Shown here: piece by piece, positions 25,898 to 33,779 of the stretch
How the letters are laid out: each line of letters opens with the position of its first letter
Numbering within the stretch: the stretch's first letter is position 1
Assembly (NCBI RefSeq): GCF_028885415.1
Contig: NZ_CP118527.1
Location: forward strand, 4,092,001 to 4,156,000
Source: Streptomyces coeruleorubidus
GTDB lineage: Bacteria; Actinomycetota; Actinomycetes; Streptomycetales; Streptomycetaceae
Direction of reading: 5' to 3'
Length of the DNA: 64,000 bases
The notes under the pieces: generated by a model
Told to the model about the DNA's origin: nothing
Seen by the model: only the letters and a program-made list of their open reading frames with translations
Databases searched by the model: none
Position numbers and translations under genes: made by a program

Positions 25898-26659
25898 ATG
25901 GGAGCAGGGCACGCGCACAAGCTCTACCGGCACGGGCACTCGCCCGTGCACGGCCTGCCGCCGCACACCAAGCTCGCCGCCGTGTTCGCCTTCGTGGTGG
26001 TCGTGGTGTCGACGCCGCGGGAGGCGATGTGGGCGTTCGGGCTGTACGCCGTGCTGCTCGGAGCCGTGGCGTACGTCGCGCGGGTGCCCGCCGGCTTCCT
26101 GCTGAGGCGGCTGCTGATCGAGGTGCCGTTCGTCGCGTTCGCGGTGCTGATGCCGTTCGTGGCGGAGGGCGAACGGGTCGACGTCCTCGGCCTGTCCCTG
26201 AGCGTCAACGGCCTGTGGGGCGCCTGGAACGTGCTGGCGAAAGGCACCCTCGGTGTCGCGGCCTCGGTGTTGCTGGCCGCCACCACCGAACTGCGCGAAC
26301 TCCTCCTCGGCCTCCAGCGCCTGAAGCTCCCGCCGCTCCTCGTGCAGATCGCGTCCTTCATGATCCGCTACGGCGACGTCATCACGGACGAGATGCGGCG
26401 CATGCGGATCGCCCGCGAGTCACGCGGCTTCGAGGCGAAGGGCGTCTGGCACTGGGGCGTCCTGGCCAAGTCCGCCGGCGCCCTGTTCATCCGCTCCTAC
26501 GAGCGCGGCGAGCGCGTGCACCTGGCCATGGTCAGCCGCGGGTACGCCGGCTCCATGCCGGTCATCGACGAGGTGACCGCGTCCCGGGCGCAGTGGTCAT
26601 ACGCCTTCGCCCTCCCCGTCGCAGCCCTCGTCGTCTGCGTGTTGGGATGGTCCCTGTGA
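25898..26659 (+). CDS. cbiQ: ECF transporter transmembrane subunit CbiQ
   Basis: A 253-residue membrane protein, the T component that couples ATPase and substrate unit in the nickel/cobalt transporter. It has four to six helices and the conserved cytoplasmic coupling region around MRRMRIARESRGFEAKG and AKSAGALFIRSYERGERVHLAMVSRGY, with the two Ala-Arg-type motifs expected in CbiQ/EcfT. The ATG at 25898 lies one base past the cbiM stop codon and begins MGAGHAHKLYRHGHSPVHG, a His-rich start common in this family. The stop overlaps the cbiO start by four bases. Confidence 0.94.
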   Translation: MGAGHAHKLYRHGHSPVHGLPPHTKLAAVFAFVVVVVSTPREAMWAFGLYAVLLGAVAYVARVPAGFLLRRLLIEVPFVAFAVLMPFVAEGERVDVLGLSLSVNGLWGAWNVLAKGTLGVAASVLLAATTELRELLLGLQRLKLPPLLVQIASFMIRYGDVITDEMRRMRIARESRGFEAKGVWHWGVLAKSAGALFIRSYERGERVHLAMVSRGYAGSMPVIDEVTASRAQWSYAFALPVAALVVCVLGWSL

Positions 26660-27405
26660 CAGCTTCACTGGACGTGGCCGGACTGGCCTTCGCGTACCCC
26701 GACGGCCATCAGGCCCTCTTCGGCGTCGACTTCCGCGTCGCACGCGGCGAGCGGGTCGCGCTGCTCGGCCCGAACGGCGCCGGCAAGACGACCCTCGTGC
26801 TCCACCTCAACGGCATCCTGACCGGCGGCACCGGCACGGTGAAGGTGGCCGGGCTGCCCGTCGGCAGGCAGCACATGGCGGAGATCCGGCGCCGGGTCGG
26901 CATCGTCTTCCAGGACCCGGACGACCAGCTCTTCATGCCGACCGTCCGCGAGGACGTGGCGTTCGGGCCGGCGGCGGCCGGGCTGAAGGGGCCGGAGCTG
27001 GAAGAGCGCGTGGACCGGGCGCTGGAGCGGGTCGGCATGACGGAGTTCAAGGACCGCCCGCCGCACCACCTCTCCTTCGGCCAGCGCCGCCGGGTGGCCG
27101 TGGCGACCGTGCTCGCCATGGAACCGGAGATCCTCGTCCTCGACGAGCCCTCCTCCAACCTCGACCCCGCCTCCCGCCGTGAACTGGCCGACATCCTGCG
27201 CTCCCTCGACGTGACCGTGCTGATGGTCACGCACGACCTGCCGTATGCCCTGGAGCTGTGCCCGCGCTCCCTGATCCTCAGCGAGGGCGTGATCGCGGTG
27301 GACGGCCCGACCGGCGAACTGCTCTCCGACGAGGAACTGATGCGCGCCCACCGGCTGGAGCTGCCGTTCGGTTTCGATCCGCGTTCGGTGACAATGGGCG
27401 CGTGA
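26656..27405 (+). CDS. cbiO: ECF transporter ATPase CbiO
   Basis: A 249-residue ABC ATPase that powers nickel/cobalt uptake with CbiM and CbiQ. Motifs: Walker A GPNGAGKTT (about residues 38-46), Q-loop VFQDPDDQLF typical of ECF ATPases, signature LSFGQRRRVAVATVLA, Walker B ILVLDEPSSNLDP and switch His in VTHDL. The GTG at 26656 overlaps the cbiQ stop (GTGA); an ATG at 26647 in the same frame is possible. Its own stop overlaps the ohrR start in the same way. Confidence 0.94.
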   Translation: MTASLDVAGLAFAYPDGHQALFGVDFRVARGERVALLGPNGAGKTTLVLHLNGILTGGTGTVKVAGLPVGRQHMAEIRRRVGIVFQDPDDQLFMPTVREDVAFGPAAAGLKGPELEERVDRALERVGMTEFKDRPPHHLSFGQRRRVAVATVLAMEPEILVLDEPSSNLDPASRRELADILRSLDVTVLMVTHDLPYALELCPRSLILSEGVIAVDGPTGELLSDEELMRAHRLELPFGFDPRSVTMGA

Positions 27406-27863
27406 CGAACGAGGAGACCGAGGGCTCGCTGCTGCTGGACGACCAGCTCTGCTTCGCGCTGTACGCGGCCCAGCGGGCGGTGACGTCCGTCTACCGCCCC
27501 CTCCTCGACGAGCTCGGCCTCACCTATCCGCAGTACCTGGTCCTGCTGGTCCTGTGGGAGCGCGGTGAGACCACGGTCAAGGAGCTGGCCACCGCGTTGA
27601 GGCTCGACTACGGCACGGTGTCGCCGTTGCTCAAGCGGTTGGAGAGCCTGGGGCTCGTCCGCCGGGAGCGCGCGGCGCACGACGAGCGCTCGGTGCTGGT
27701 CGCCTGCACCGAGCGCGGGGAGGAGCTGCGGGAGCGCGCGGCGTGCGTACCGGGCGCCCTGCTCGCGGCGACGGGGCTCGCTGCACCGGAGGTCGCGCGT
27801 CTGCGCGCGGAGCTGTGGCGGCTGGCGGAGAAGTCGCAGGCGGCCCCGAACCGCCCGCACTGA
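27402..27863 (+). CDS. ohrR: OhrR-type MarR family peroxide-sensing repressor
   Basis: A 153-residue winged-helix repressor of the MarR family. The N-terminal motif LLLDDQLCFALYAAQRAVT with Cys17 is the OhrR signature: oxidation of this Cys by organic hydroperoxides releases the protein from DNA and induces ohr. Cys102 and Cys115 are also present, so a two-Cys disulphide mechanism is possible. The DNA-binding part is ELATALRLDYGTVSPLLKRL. The GTG at 27402 overlaps the cbiO stop codon, so translation is coupled to the metal transporter. ohr follows after 106 bases with its own control region. Confidence 0.9.
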   Translation: MTNEETEGSLLLDDQLCFALYAAQRAVTSVYRPLLDELGLTYPQYLVLLVLWERGETTVKELATALRLDYGTVSPLLKRLESLGLVRRERAAHDERSVLVACTERGEELRERAACVPGALLAATGLAAPEVARLRAELWRLAEKSQAAPNRPH

Positions 27864-27969
27864 TCTCACGTTACCCCCGGTTATCACCCCCTCCTGAGCA
27901 GACGCTTTCCTACTGGCCGGTACCTTGTGCACGATGTATTAGTGCGCACCTGTTCTGGGGGATCCAGCC

Positions 27970-28416
27970 ATGACTGACGCCGCCGCCGTCGACACCCGCC
28001 CGACGAAGATCATGTACGTGGCCGAGGCCACCGCCCACGGCGGCCGCGAGGGCTATGTCACCAGTCAGGACGGCCAAATCGACCTCAAGGTCGCGATGCC
28101 CCCGCAGCTCGGCGGCGACGGCAACGGCACCAACCCGGAACAGCTCTTCGCGGCCGGCTACAGCTCCTGCTTCCACAACGCGCTGATCCTGGTCGGCAAC
28201 CGCGAGGGCTACGACCTGACCGGCTCGACCGTCTCCGCGAAGGTCGGCCTCGGCCCCAACAAGCAGCGCGGCTACGGCCTCGCGGTCGCCCTGAGCGTCT
28301 CGCTCCCCGTCCTCGACCCGGACCTCGCGAGCAAGCTGGTGGACGCGGCCCACGAGGTCTGCCCGTACTCGAACGCGACCCGCGGGAACATCGACGTCAC
28401 GATCGTGCTTGGTTGA
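27970..28416 (+). CDS. ohr: Organic hydroperoxide reductase (Ohr)
   Basis: A 148-residue thiol peroxidase of the OsmC/Ohr family that reduces organic and fatty-acid hydroperoxides in the cytoplasm, using lipoylated proteins as reductant. The two catalytic cysteines lie in GYSSCFHNALILVG and HEVCPYSNATRGN; the catalytic Arg/Glu region is GTNPEQLFAAG. The usual length is about 140 residues. It follows ohrR on the same strand; the 106-base gap contains CTTGTGCACGATGTATTAG and GTGCGCAC, a candidate promoter/operator area, though I cannot identify a clear OhrR box. Confidence 0.95.
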   Translation: MTDAAAVDTRPTKIMYVAEATAHGGREGYVTSQDGQIDLKVAMPPQLGGDGNGTNPEQLFAAGYSSCFHNALILVGNREGYDLTGSTVSAKVGLGPNKQRGYGLAVALSVSLPVLDPDLASKLVDAAHEVCPYSNATRGNIDVTIVLG

Positions 28417-28451
28417 AAGGGGAGCGAGCCGGCGAGACGAGGAGTACGGAC

Positions 28452-29621
28452 GTGGACGTGCAGGGCACAGTGGCCGAGGGCTTCGAGCCGGTCAGGGACG
28501 CGTTCGTACGGAACTTCGCCGCGCTCGGGGAGCGCGGCGCGGCGGTCGCCGTCTACCGGGAGGGGCAGCGGGTCGTCGACCTGTGGGCCGGCACGAAGGA
28601 CGTCGACGGCACGGACCCGTGGGAGCGCGGCACCGCCCAGGTCGTGCGCTCGGCGACGAAGGGCGTCGCCGCCGCCGTACTCCTGCTGCTGCACCAGCGC
28701 GGGCAGCTGGACCTGGACGCGCCGGTGGGCCACTACTGGCCGGAGTTCAAGGCGCAGGGCAAGGAGCGGGTGCTGGTCCGGCACGTCCTGAACCACCGGG
28801 CCGGCCTGCCCGTCCTCGACCGGCCCCTCACCCCTGAGCAGGCCCTCGACCCGCTCCGGGGCCCGGCGGCGGTCGCCGCCCAGGCCCCCGCCTGGGAACC
28901 CGGCACCGACCACGGCTACCACGCGCTCACCTACGGCTGGCTGCTCGACGAACTGGTGCGACGCGTGACCGGGCGGAGCACCGGCGCCTGGCTCGCCTCA
29001 CAGATAGCCGGCCCACTGGGCCTGGACCTCTGGCTGGGCCTGCCGGACGCGGAAACCGGCCGGGTCGGACGCGCGGGCCGCGTCGAGGGACCCGAGCCGA
29101 CCGGCGGTCTGCGGGCCCGCCCGAAGCGCTCGGTCACCGAGGCCTACGAGGACCCTGCCTCCCTGACCCGCCGGGCCTTCGCGGCGATCACCCCGTTCCC
29201 GGACCAGAACGACCCGGCCTACCGCGCGGCAGCGCTCCCCGCGACCAACGCCATCGCGACGGCGGACGGACTGGCCCGCTTCTACGCGACGCTGATCGGC
29301 GACACCGCCGGCGCCGCACGCCTGTTCACGCCTCAGACGGTCGAACTGGCCCGGGCCGAGGAGTCGGCGGGCCCCGACCGGGTCCTGGTGGTCGGCACCC
29401 GCTTCGGCCTCGGCTACATGCTGCACGGCAGCGCCTCCCCCTTCCTCACACCGGGCTCCTTCGGCCACCCGGGCCGCGGCGGCGCCCTCGGCTTCGCCGA
29501 CCCGGACACCGGGATCGCGTTCGGCTATGTCACCAACGGCTTCCGCAAGACGGTGACGGCGGATCCGCGGGCGCAGGGGCTGGTGCGGGCGGTGCGGGGA
29601 GCACTGGGGCTTCCGGCGTGA
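28452..29621 (+). CDS. Beta-lactamase-like serine hydrolase (EstB type)
   Basis: A 389-residue hydrolase of the class C beta-lactamase/EstB superfamily (PF00144). The nucleophile motif is RSATKGVAAAVLL (SxxK); the Tyr motif is DHGYHALTYGWLLDEL. The C-terminal GHPGRGGALGFADPDTGIAFGYVTNGF replaces the KTG motif with an HPGRGG form typical of esterases of this type, here quoted in parts. There is no signal peptide, so it is cytoplasmic and probably an esterase or amidase rather than a drug-resistance enzyme. The GTG at 28452 is preferred for its GAGGAG site; the gene is 35 bases after ohr and may share its transcript. Confidence 0.88.
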   Translation: MDVQGTVAEGFEPVRDAFVRNFAALGERGAAVAVYREGQRVVDLWAGTKDVDGTDPWERGTAQVVRSATKGVAAAVLLLLHQRGQLDLDAPVGHYWPEFKAQGKERVLVRHVLNHRAGLPVLDRPLTPEQALDPLRGPAAVAAQAPAWEPGTDHGYHALTYGWLLDELVRRVTGRSTGAWLASQIAGPLGLDLWLGLPDAETGRVGRAGRVEGPEPTGGLRARPKRSVTEAYEDPASLTRRAFAAITPFPDQNDPAYRAAALPATNAIATADGLARFYATLIGDTAGAARLFTPQTVELARAEESAGPDRVLVVGTRFGLGYMLHGSASPFLTPGSFGHPGRGGALGFADPDTGIAFGYVTNGFRKTVTADPRAQGLVRAVRGALGLPA

Positions 29622-29631
29622 AGCTGTGGCT

Positions 29632-29907
29632 CTAGACGTGAATCGGGTGGGAGGTCCGCCCCGATGCCTGGTCGATCTCGTCGTGGGCCTTGGTCAGCAG
29701 TCGCATGGCGAGCTCGTTGAGTGCCCGGGCGCCTGCGATCTCCTCCCCGACTCTGGGCTGATTGACGTCGGTCCGGTGCCGGCTCGCGTGCCCGTGCGCC
29801 CGTACCTCGGTGCCGTCGGGCAACCGGACCAGCGCCACGGCCTTGGTGTGCTGGTCGTCCTCCCGGAACTCCATCTCGATGTGCCATCCCACTGCGGTGT
29901 GCATCAT
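29632..29907 (-). CDS. DUF1876 domain protein (Rv2632c-like)
   Basis: A 91-residue soluble protein of the DUF1876 family, widespread in actinobacteria as small stand-alone proteins. Conserved parts are WHIEMEFREDDQHTKAVALV, GTEVRAHGHASRH and the helix GEEIAGARALNELAMRLLTK. Function unknown. A strong GGAGGTGATCG ribosome site precedes two adjacent ATG codons; the first (29907) is used here. It converges on the serine hydrolase gene with only ten bases between stop codons and no clear hairpin. Confidence 0.85.
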   Translation of the reverse strand: MMHTAVGWHIEMEFREDDQHTKAVALVRLPDGTEVRAHGHASRHRTDVNQPRVGEEIAGARALNELAMRLLTKAHDEIDQASGRTSHPIHV

Positions 29908-29978
29908 GACGATCACCTCCGGAACACTTAGTTCCAGGGTGCTCCTCACCAGGGGGATGCGCACCCGCCTGACCCCGG

Positions 29979-30824
29979 CTATCCGGCGTGCAGCATCAGC
30001 CCGATCCCGACGACGAGCAGCCCGGCCGCCGCGATTCTCGGCGCCCCGAACCGCTCCTTGAAGAACACGGCCCCGATCGCCGCGCCCACGATGATCGACG
30101 ACTCGCGCAGGGCGGCGATGGGCGCGAGCTCGGCCCTGGTCTGGGCCCACAGCACGAGGGCGTAGGCGGCGACGGAGAGGGCGGCCCCGATGAGCCCGAC
30201 CCCGGCGAACGGCCGGAGAACGGCGGCGGTCTGCCTCCTCCAGCGGCTCACGGCGTAGGCGGGGATCACGACCCCTTGGACCGCCATCAGCCAGGCGATG
30301 TACCCGAGGGAGGAGCCGGAGGCGCGCACGCCGAGCCCGTCGACGACGGTGTACGCCGCGATCGTCAGCCCGGTCGCCAGGGCCGCCCCGATCGCCGCCC
30401 AGTCGGGCCGGCGCCCGCGCAGTCCCCACACGGCGACGCCGGTCAGCCCCGCGCACGACAGGGCGATACCGGCGGCGGCCCACCCGTCGGGCACCTCGTG
30501 CGCGAAGACGGCGGCGAGCACGGTCACGACGAGAGGCGCGGTGCCGCGCGCGATGGGATAGGCCTGCCCGAAGTCGCCCAGCCGGAAGGACTTCATCAGC
30601 AGCGCGTAGTAGGCGATGTGTATGGCGGCGGAGCCGAGCAGATACGGCCATGCCCGGGCCGCCGGAAACGCCACGAAGGGCGCCAGGGCCAGCCCGATGA
30701 CCACTCCACCGCCCGAGATCAGCGCGAACCCGGCCAGCTTGTCGGTGATCTTGTGGGCGATGGCGTTCCAGCTGGCGTGCGTGACGGCGGCGAGCAGGAC
30801 GGCGGCGGTGACCAGAGGTGTCAC
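29979..30824 (-). CDS. EamA/DMT family transporter
   Basis: A 281-residue membrane protein with ten predicted helices in two EamA repeats (about residues 1-135 and 145-281). It belongs to the drug/metabolite transporter superfamily, whose members export amino acids, nucleobases or other metabolites. Typical pieces are LLAAVTHASWNAIAHK near the start and ALRESSIIVGAAIGAVFFKERFG in the ninth helix region. The GTG at 30824 overlaps the stop of the YbaK gene by four bases, so the two are co-translated. Substrate unknown; pairing with a tRNA-editing deacylase hints at amino acids, but that is a guess. Confidence 0.9.
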   Translation of the reverse strand: MTPLVTAAVLLAAVTHASWNAIAHKITDKLAGFALISGGGVVIGLALAPFVAFPAARAWPYLLGSAAIHIAYYALLMKSFRLGDFGQAYPIARGTAPLVVTVLAAVFAHEVPDGWAAAGIALSCAGLTGVAVWGLRGRRPDWAAIGAALATGLTIAAYTVVDGLGVRASGSSLGYIAWLMAVQGVVIPAYAVSRWRRQTAAVLRPFAGVGLIGAALSVAAYALVLWAQTRAELAPIAALRESSIIVGAAIGAVFFKERFGAPRIAAAGLLVVGIGLMLHAG

Positions 30825-31375
30825 GCGGCGAGCTCGCGCACGTCCACGAGGGTGCCGTCGGCGTGGGCGACGAGGTCGCGGGGCGCCATGGGGAACACGG
30901 TGTACGGCGTCCCGGCGGCGGCCCAGACGACGTCGTGCCCGAGCAGGGACCGGTCGGCGAGCACGCGCGTTTTCGTCCGGTGCCCGAAGGGCGGCACGCC
31001 GCCGATGGCGTACCCGGTGGTCTCCCGCACGACATCGGCCTTGGCCTGCGTGACCTTGTCCACCCCGAGCTCCTTGCGCACGAGCTCGACGTCGACCCGG
31101 GAGGCCCCGTCCATGAGCACCAGCACCGGCACTCCTCCCCCAAGCTCTCGGCTGCGCTCGAGCAGGGGGGACCCCCATGCCGCGAAGATCAGCGACTTGC
31201 AGATCTGACTCAACTCACACCCGATCGCGGCGGCGGCCTCGGCAGCGGTACGGGTGGCCTCCGGGAACCGGCGGATGAGCGGAGGAACCTGATCCAGCCC
31301 GAGCTCCCGCAGGGCTTCGATGAACCGGGGGTGCGCTCCGGAGTTCTCGGCGTCAGTGGCGGCTGTCGTCGTCAT
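30821..31375 (-). CDS. YbaK/ProX-type aminoacyl-tRNA deacylase with in-frame insertion
   Basis: A 184-residue protein of the YbaK/EbsC family, which hydrolyses mischarged tRNA such as Cys-tRNA(Pro) or Ala-tRNA(Pro). The catalytic Lys is in GCELSQICKSLIFAA; the conserved GYAIGGVPPFGH loop and the LMDGASRVDVELV strand follow. Between the core strands FAA and VPVLVL sits WGSPLLERSRELGGG, which is absent from the normal family layout and is coded by a Streptomyces palindromic repeat (31136-31178). The insertion keeps the frame and lengthens the loop just after the catalytic Lys. ATG at 31375; the stop overlaps the transporter gene. Confidence 0.88.
   Translation of the reverse strand: MTTTAATDAENSGAHPRFIEALRELGLDQVPPLIRRFPEATRTAAEAAAAIGCELSQICKSLIFAAWGSPLLERSRELGGGVPVLVLMDGASRVDVELVRKELGVDKVTQAKADVVRETTGYAIGGVPPFGHRTKTRVLADRSLLGHDVVWAAAGTPYTVFPMAPRDLVAHADGTLVDVRELAA
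31136..31178 (-). repeat. Streptomyces palindromic repeat inserted inside ybaK-like gene
   Basis: CCCCCAAGCTCTCGG and CGCTCGAGCAGGGGGG form imperfect arms of a hairpin with a short loop, flanked by ACCCCCAT. From memory, this sequence recurs in many Streptomyces intergenic regions as a small non-autonomous element. Here it lies in coding sequence, adding about 14-15 codons without a frameshift or stop. Boundaries are approximate. Confidence 0.65.
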
Positions 31376-31439
31376 GGGGGGACGGTAGCGGTGGGTGCAG
31401 GGGGCATGCGAGTGAGTTGTGGTGAACCCCGAGTGGAGG

Positions 31440-31468
31440 CTTGCTGTAACTGTTATCGTTACAGCAAG
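31440..31468. promoter_or_regulatory. Rrf2 autoregulatory operator (perfect dyad)
   Basis: CTTGCTGTAAC and GTTACAGCAAG are perfect 11-bp inverted arms around a 7-base AT-rich spacer (TGTTATC). The dyad ends 12 bases before the GTG start of the Rrf2 regulator and lies between it and the divergent YbaK gene. The inner TGTAAC-N7-GTTACA core fits the size of an Rrf2 dimer site. Confidence 0.75.
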
Positions 31469-31480
31469 GGAGTGAAGGAC

Positions 31481-31918
31481 GTGAGCGCGAACAGCAGGAT
31501 GACGGTCGCCGTCCACGTGCTGACCTGGATGGCCCTGGTGCACGGCCGCGGGCGCGACGTGGTCACCTCAGACCAGATCGCCACGAGCGTGGCCACCAAC
31601 CCCGTCGTGATCCGGCGCAGCCTCGCCGATCTGCGGAGGGCGGGCCTGGTGACGGTCCGGCATGGCGCGGGGGCCGGCTGGACGCTGGCTCGCGCCCCGG
31701 AGTCCATCGCGCTGCTCGACGTCTACCGCGCGGTGCACGACGAGCCCCTGTTCGCCCTGCACCGCGGCGAACCGAACCAGGCCTGCCCCGTCGGCCGCGG
31801 CATCCAGCCCGCGCTGCGCCGCGTCTACGTCGACGCGGAGGAGGCCGTCCGGCGGGAGCTCGCGGGGGTCTCGATCGCGGACGTCCTGCGGGACACCCTG
31901 GCCGTCCGCTCCGGCTGA
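31481..31918 (+). CDS. Rrf2 family transcriptional regulator
   Basis: A 145-residue winged-helix regulator. The N-terminus MTVAVHVLTWMALVHGRG and the recognition region IATSVATNPVVIRRSLADLRRAGLV are typical for Rrf2 proteins of the YwnA subtype. Only one Cys is present (PNQACPVGRGI, near residue 103), so it lacks the three-Cys set for an iron-sulphur cluster and may sense thiol-reactive electrophiles through this Cys. The GTG at 31481 follows the perfect dyad by 12 bases, suggesting autorepression. A similar but weaker dyad lies before the oxidoreductase gene 124 bases downstream. Confidence 0.88.
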   Translation: MSANSRMTVAVHVLTWMALVHGRGRDVVTSDQIATSVATNPVVIRRSLADLRRAGLVTVRHGAGAGWTLARAPESIALLDVYRAVHDEPLFALHRGEPNQACPVGRGIQPALRRVYVDAEEAVRRELAGVSIADVLRDTLAVRSG

Positions 31919-31960
31919 ACCGCCGAGCGGGGCCGGCCGGGGCTCGCCCTTGCCTGCAGT

Positions 31961-31980
31961 CGTAACAAAACCTGTGACAT
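31961..31980. promoter_or_regulatory. Second Rrf2-type dyad before the oxidoreductase gene
   Basis: GTAAC-AAAACCT-GTGAC repeats the inner arms and the 7-base spacing of the perfect dyad at 31440-31468 with one mismatch. It lies about 63 bases before the oxidoreductase start. It suggests that the Rrf2 protein also controls the oxidoreductase/acetyltransferase pair. Confidence 0.45.
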
Positions 31981-32042
31981 TGGCTTGGATCATCAAGGGG
32001 CGCCGGACGGCCCTGTGATCCGACGTACGGAGGCGAAACGCC

Positions 32043-33041
32043 ATGCGGGTGATCGAGTACCGGCGCCACGGCGGCTACGAGGAACTGCGACTCGTGGACC
32101 GTCCCGCCGAACCGGCCACTGGCGGACGGGCGTCGGTCCGGCTCTCCTACGCCGAGGTGAGCCCGGCCGACAACACCATCAGGGCAGGCCGGATGGACCC
32201 CTCCTTGCACCAGACGCCGCCCCACATACCCGGCGGCGGCGCGGTGGGGCAGATCACCGACCCCGGCGCGACCGGCCTGGCGGAGGGGGCACGCGTCGTG
32301 GTAAGCGGCGGCGGGCTTGGCTGGCGCACCGACGGCACCTGGCGCGAGCAACTGACCGCGGACGCCAACCAGCTGATACCGATCCCCGACGGGGTGAGCG
32401 ACGAGGCCGCCTGCGCGCTGTTCGCCGGTGCCGGATACAGCACCGCCTACCTCGTACTGACCCGACTTGCCGGGCTGAAGGCCGGCGGCACCGTCCTGGC
32501 GCCAGGCATCGGTGGCTCCGTCGGCATGGGCACCGTGGAGGTGGCCCGCGAACTCGGCGCATCCCTGGCCGTCTCCACCGCAAGCCGCACCGACAAAGCC
32601 GAAGCCGCCCGCGCCGCCGGCCACGAGCACGTCATCGACCTGTCCCGCGAATCCCTGACCGACGGCGTCGCGCGCATCACCGGCGGCAGGGGCGTGGACG
32701 TCGTGGTCGACGGCGTCGCCGGTCCGCTGCTCGGTCCCTGCATCGCCTCCCTCGCACACGGCGGCGTCTACGTCGGCGTCGGATACTCCGGCGGCACCGA
32801 AGGCACGGTGAACATCACCGACCTGATATGGAAGAACGCCACCGCCTGCGGCTACACGTTCACGATGATCCCGCCGGACGTCGCCCGCGCCGCCCGCGTG
32901 ACCCTGCTGGAATGGCTGGACGCGGGCCGCATCTCCCCCGCCATCGCCCGCGTGTTCCCGCTGGAACAGGCGGCCGAAGCGCAGCGTCATCTGATCGAGG
33001 AGCGGCCCTTCGGCCGCGTCCTGCTCACCATGGCCCGCTGA
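32043..33041 (+). CDS. NADPH:quinone reductase-like medium-chain oxidoreductase
   Basis: A 332-residue member of the zinc-independent MDR superfamily (quinone oxidoreductase group). The N-terminal GroES-like domain (1-120: MRVIEYRRHGGYEELRLVDRP) is followed by a Rossmann domain with the cofactor loop APGIGGSVGMGTVEVARELGA (given in full only to its core GIGGSVG) and the family segment GRGVDVVVDGVAGPLLG. No zinc-binding cysteines are seen. Such enzymes reduce quinones or reactive enones with NADPH. It follows the Rrf2 regulator and is followed 29 bases later by an acetyltransferase, forming a likely electrophile-response unit. Confidence 0.88.
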   Translation: MRVIEYRRHGGYEELRLVDRPAEPATGGRASVRLSYAEVSPADNTIRAGRMDPSLHQTPPHIPGGGAVGQITDPGATGLAEGARVVVSGGGLGWRTDGTWREQLTADANQLIPIPDGVSDEAACALFAGAGYSTAYLVLTRLAGLKAGGTVLAPGIGGSVGMGTVEVARELGASLAVSTASRTDKAEAARAAGHEHVIDLSRESLTDGVARITGGRGVDVVVDGVAGPLLGPCIASLAHGGVYVGVGYSGGTEGTVNITDLIWKNATACGYTFTMIPPDVARAARVTLLEWLDAGRISPAIARVFPLEQAAEAQRHLIEERPFGRVLLTMAR

Positions 33042-33070
33042 ACCGGGGCCAAAACAAGAGGAGCCACGAC

Positions 33071-33553
33071 ATGCAGCCTCGCAAGGCCTTCACAGCCGAT
33101 ATACCGGAACTGATCCGGCTGCGCGCCGTCGCGCTGGAGAGCCTGGGCACCGATCCCGGACCGGCTGACACTCCGTGGCGGCGGATCGCCCGCGACTGGT
33201 TCGACGAGCGCATCAACCGCCGCGACGACTGCGTCTGCCTCGTCGTCGGCGGCGACCCCGGCGAACCTCTCCTCGCCTGCGGCATGGCCTGGGTCACCTA
33301 CCATCTGCCCGGTCCGCGCTGGCCCGACGGGCGCCGCGGCTACCTCGACGGCATCGTGACCGACACCCCTGCCCGCGGCCGCGGCCACGCACGCCGCATC
33401 GTGGACGAGCTGGTCGGCTGGCTCCACGGGGCGGGCATCCACTACATCCAACTGCACGCCAGCAAGGCCGGGAAGCCGGTCTACGAAGCCGCGGGCTTCG
33501 TCACCGGCCGCTACCCAGGCATGGACCTGATCACGGCACCGCCCGCCAGGTGA
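33071..33553 (+). CDS. GNAT family N-acetyltransferase
   Basis: A 160-residue acetyl-CoA-dependent acetyltransferase. The fold landmarks are ADIPELIRLRAVALESLG at the start, YLDGIVTDTPARGRGHARRIVDEL (acetyl-CoA loop ARGRGHA, strand-4 VTD) and YIQLHASKAGKPVYEAAGF near the end. The substrate is unknown. It starts with ATG behind AAGAGGAG, 29 bases after the oxidoreductase, and is probably co-transcribed with it. Confidence 0.87.
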   Translation: MQPRKAFTADIPELIRLRAVALESLGTDPGPADTPWRRIARDWFDERINRRDDCVCLVVGGDPGEPLLACGMAWVTYHLPGPRWPDGRRGYLDGIVTDTPARGRGHARRIVDELVGWLHGAGIHYIQLHASKAGKPVYEAAGFVTGRYPGMDLITAPPAR

Positions 33554-33593
33554 CACCTGATGGGCTCTGCTGGGTCAAGGGTGGCCCCGACTG

Positions 33594-33779
33594 CTACTTC
33601 GTGACGTACGTGAGGAAGTCGGCCCACGTGGTGGAAGCGACAGTTACGTGGTGAGTGTCCGGGGTCTTGGAGTCGCGGATGTGGGTGGTTGCAGGGGTGG
33701 TGGCGACCTCGACGCAGTCGTCTATGTCGCTACTGCTGCTGTAGCTGCTCTTGAACCAGTGGAGTTCCATGACGCTCAT
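33594..33779 (-). CDS. DUF397 protein
   Basis: A 61-residue DUF397 protein (MELHWFKSSYSSSSDIDDCVEVA, then HIRDSKTPDTHHVTV and WADFLTYV), a family largely confined to streptomycetes and relatives where it occurs in pairs with WhiJ-like regulators. Its ATG overlaps the regulator's stop codon by four bases, so it is translated with it. In the best-studied pairs the small protein affects the DNA binding of its partner during development; that is family knowledge, not shown here. Confidence 0.92.
   Translation of the reverse strand: MSVMELHWFKSSYSSSSDIDDCVEVATTPATTHIRDSKTPDTHHVTVASTTWADFLTYVTK

Noticed and set aside
28452..29621. Serine hydrolase as a beta-lactam resistance enzyme
   Set aside because: No signal peptide, and the C-terminal motif is the esterase-like HPGRGG instead of KTG.
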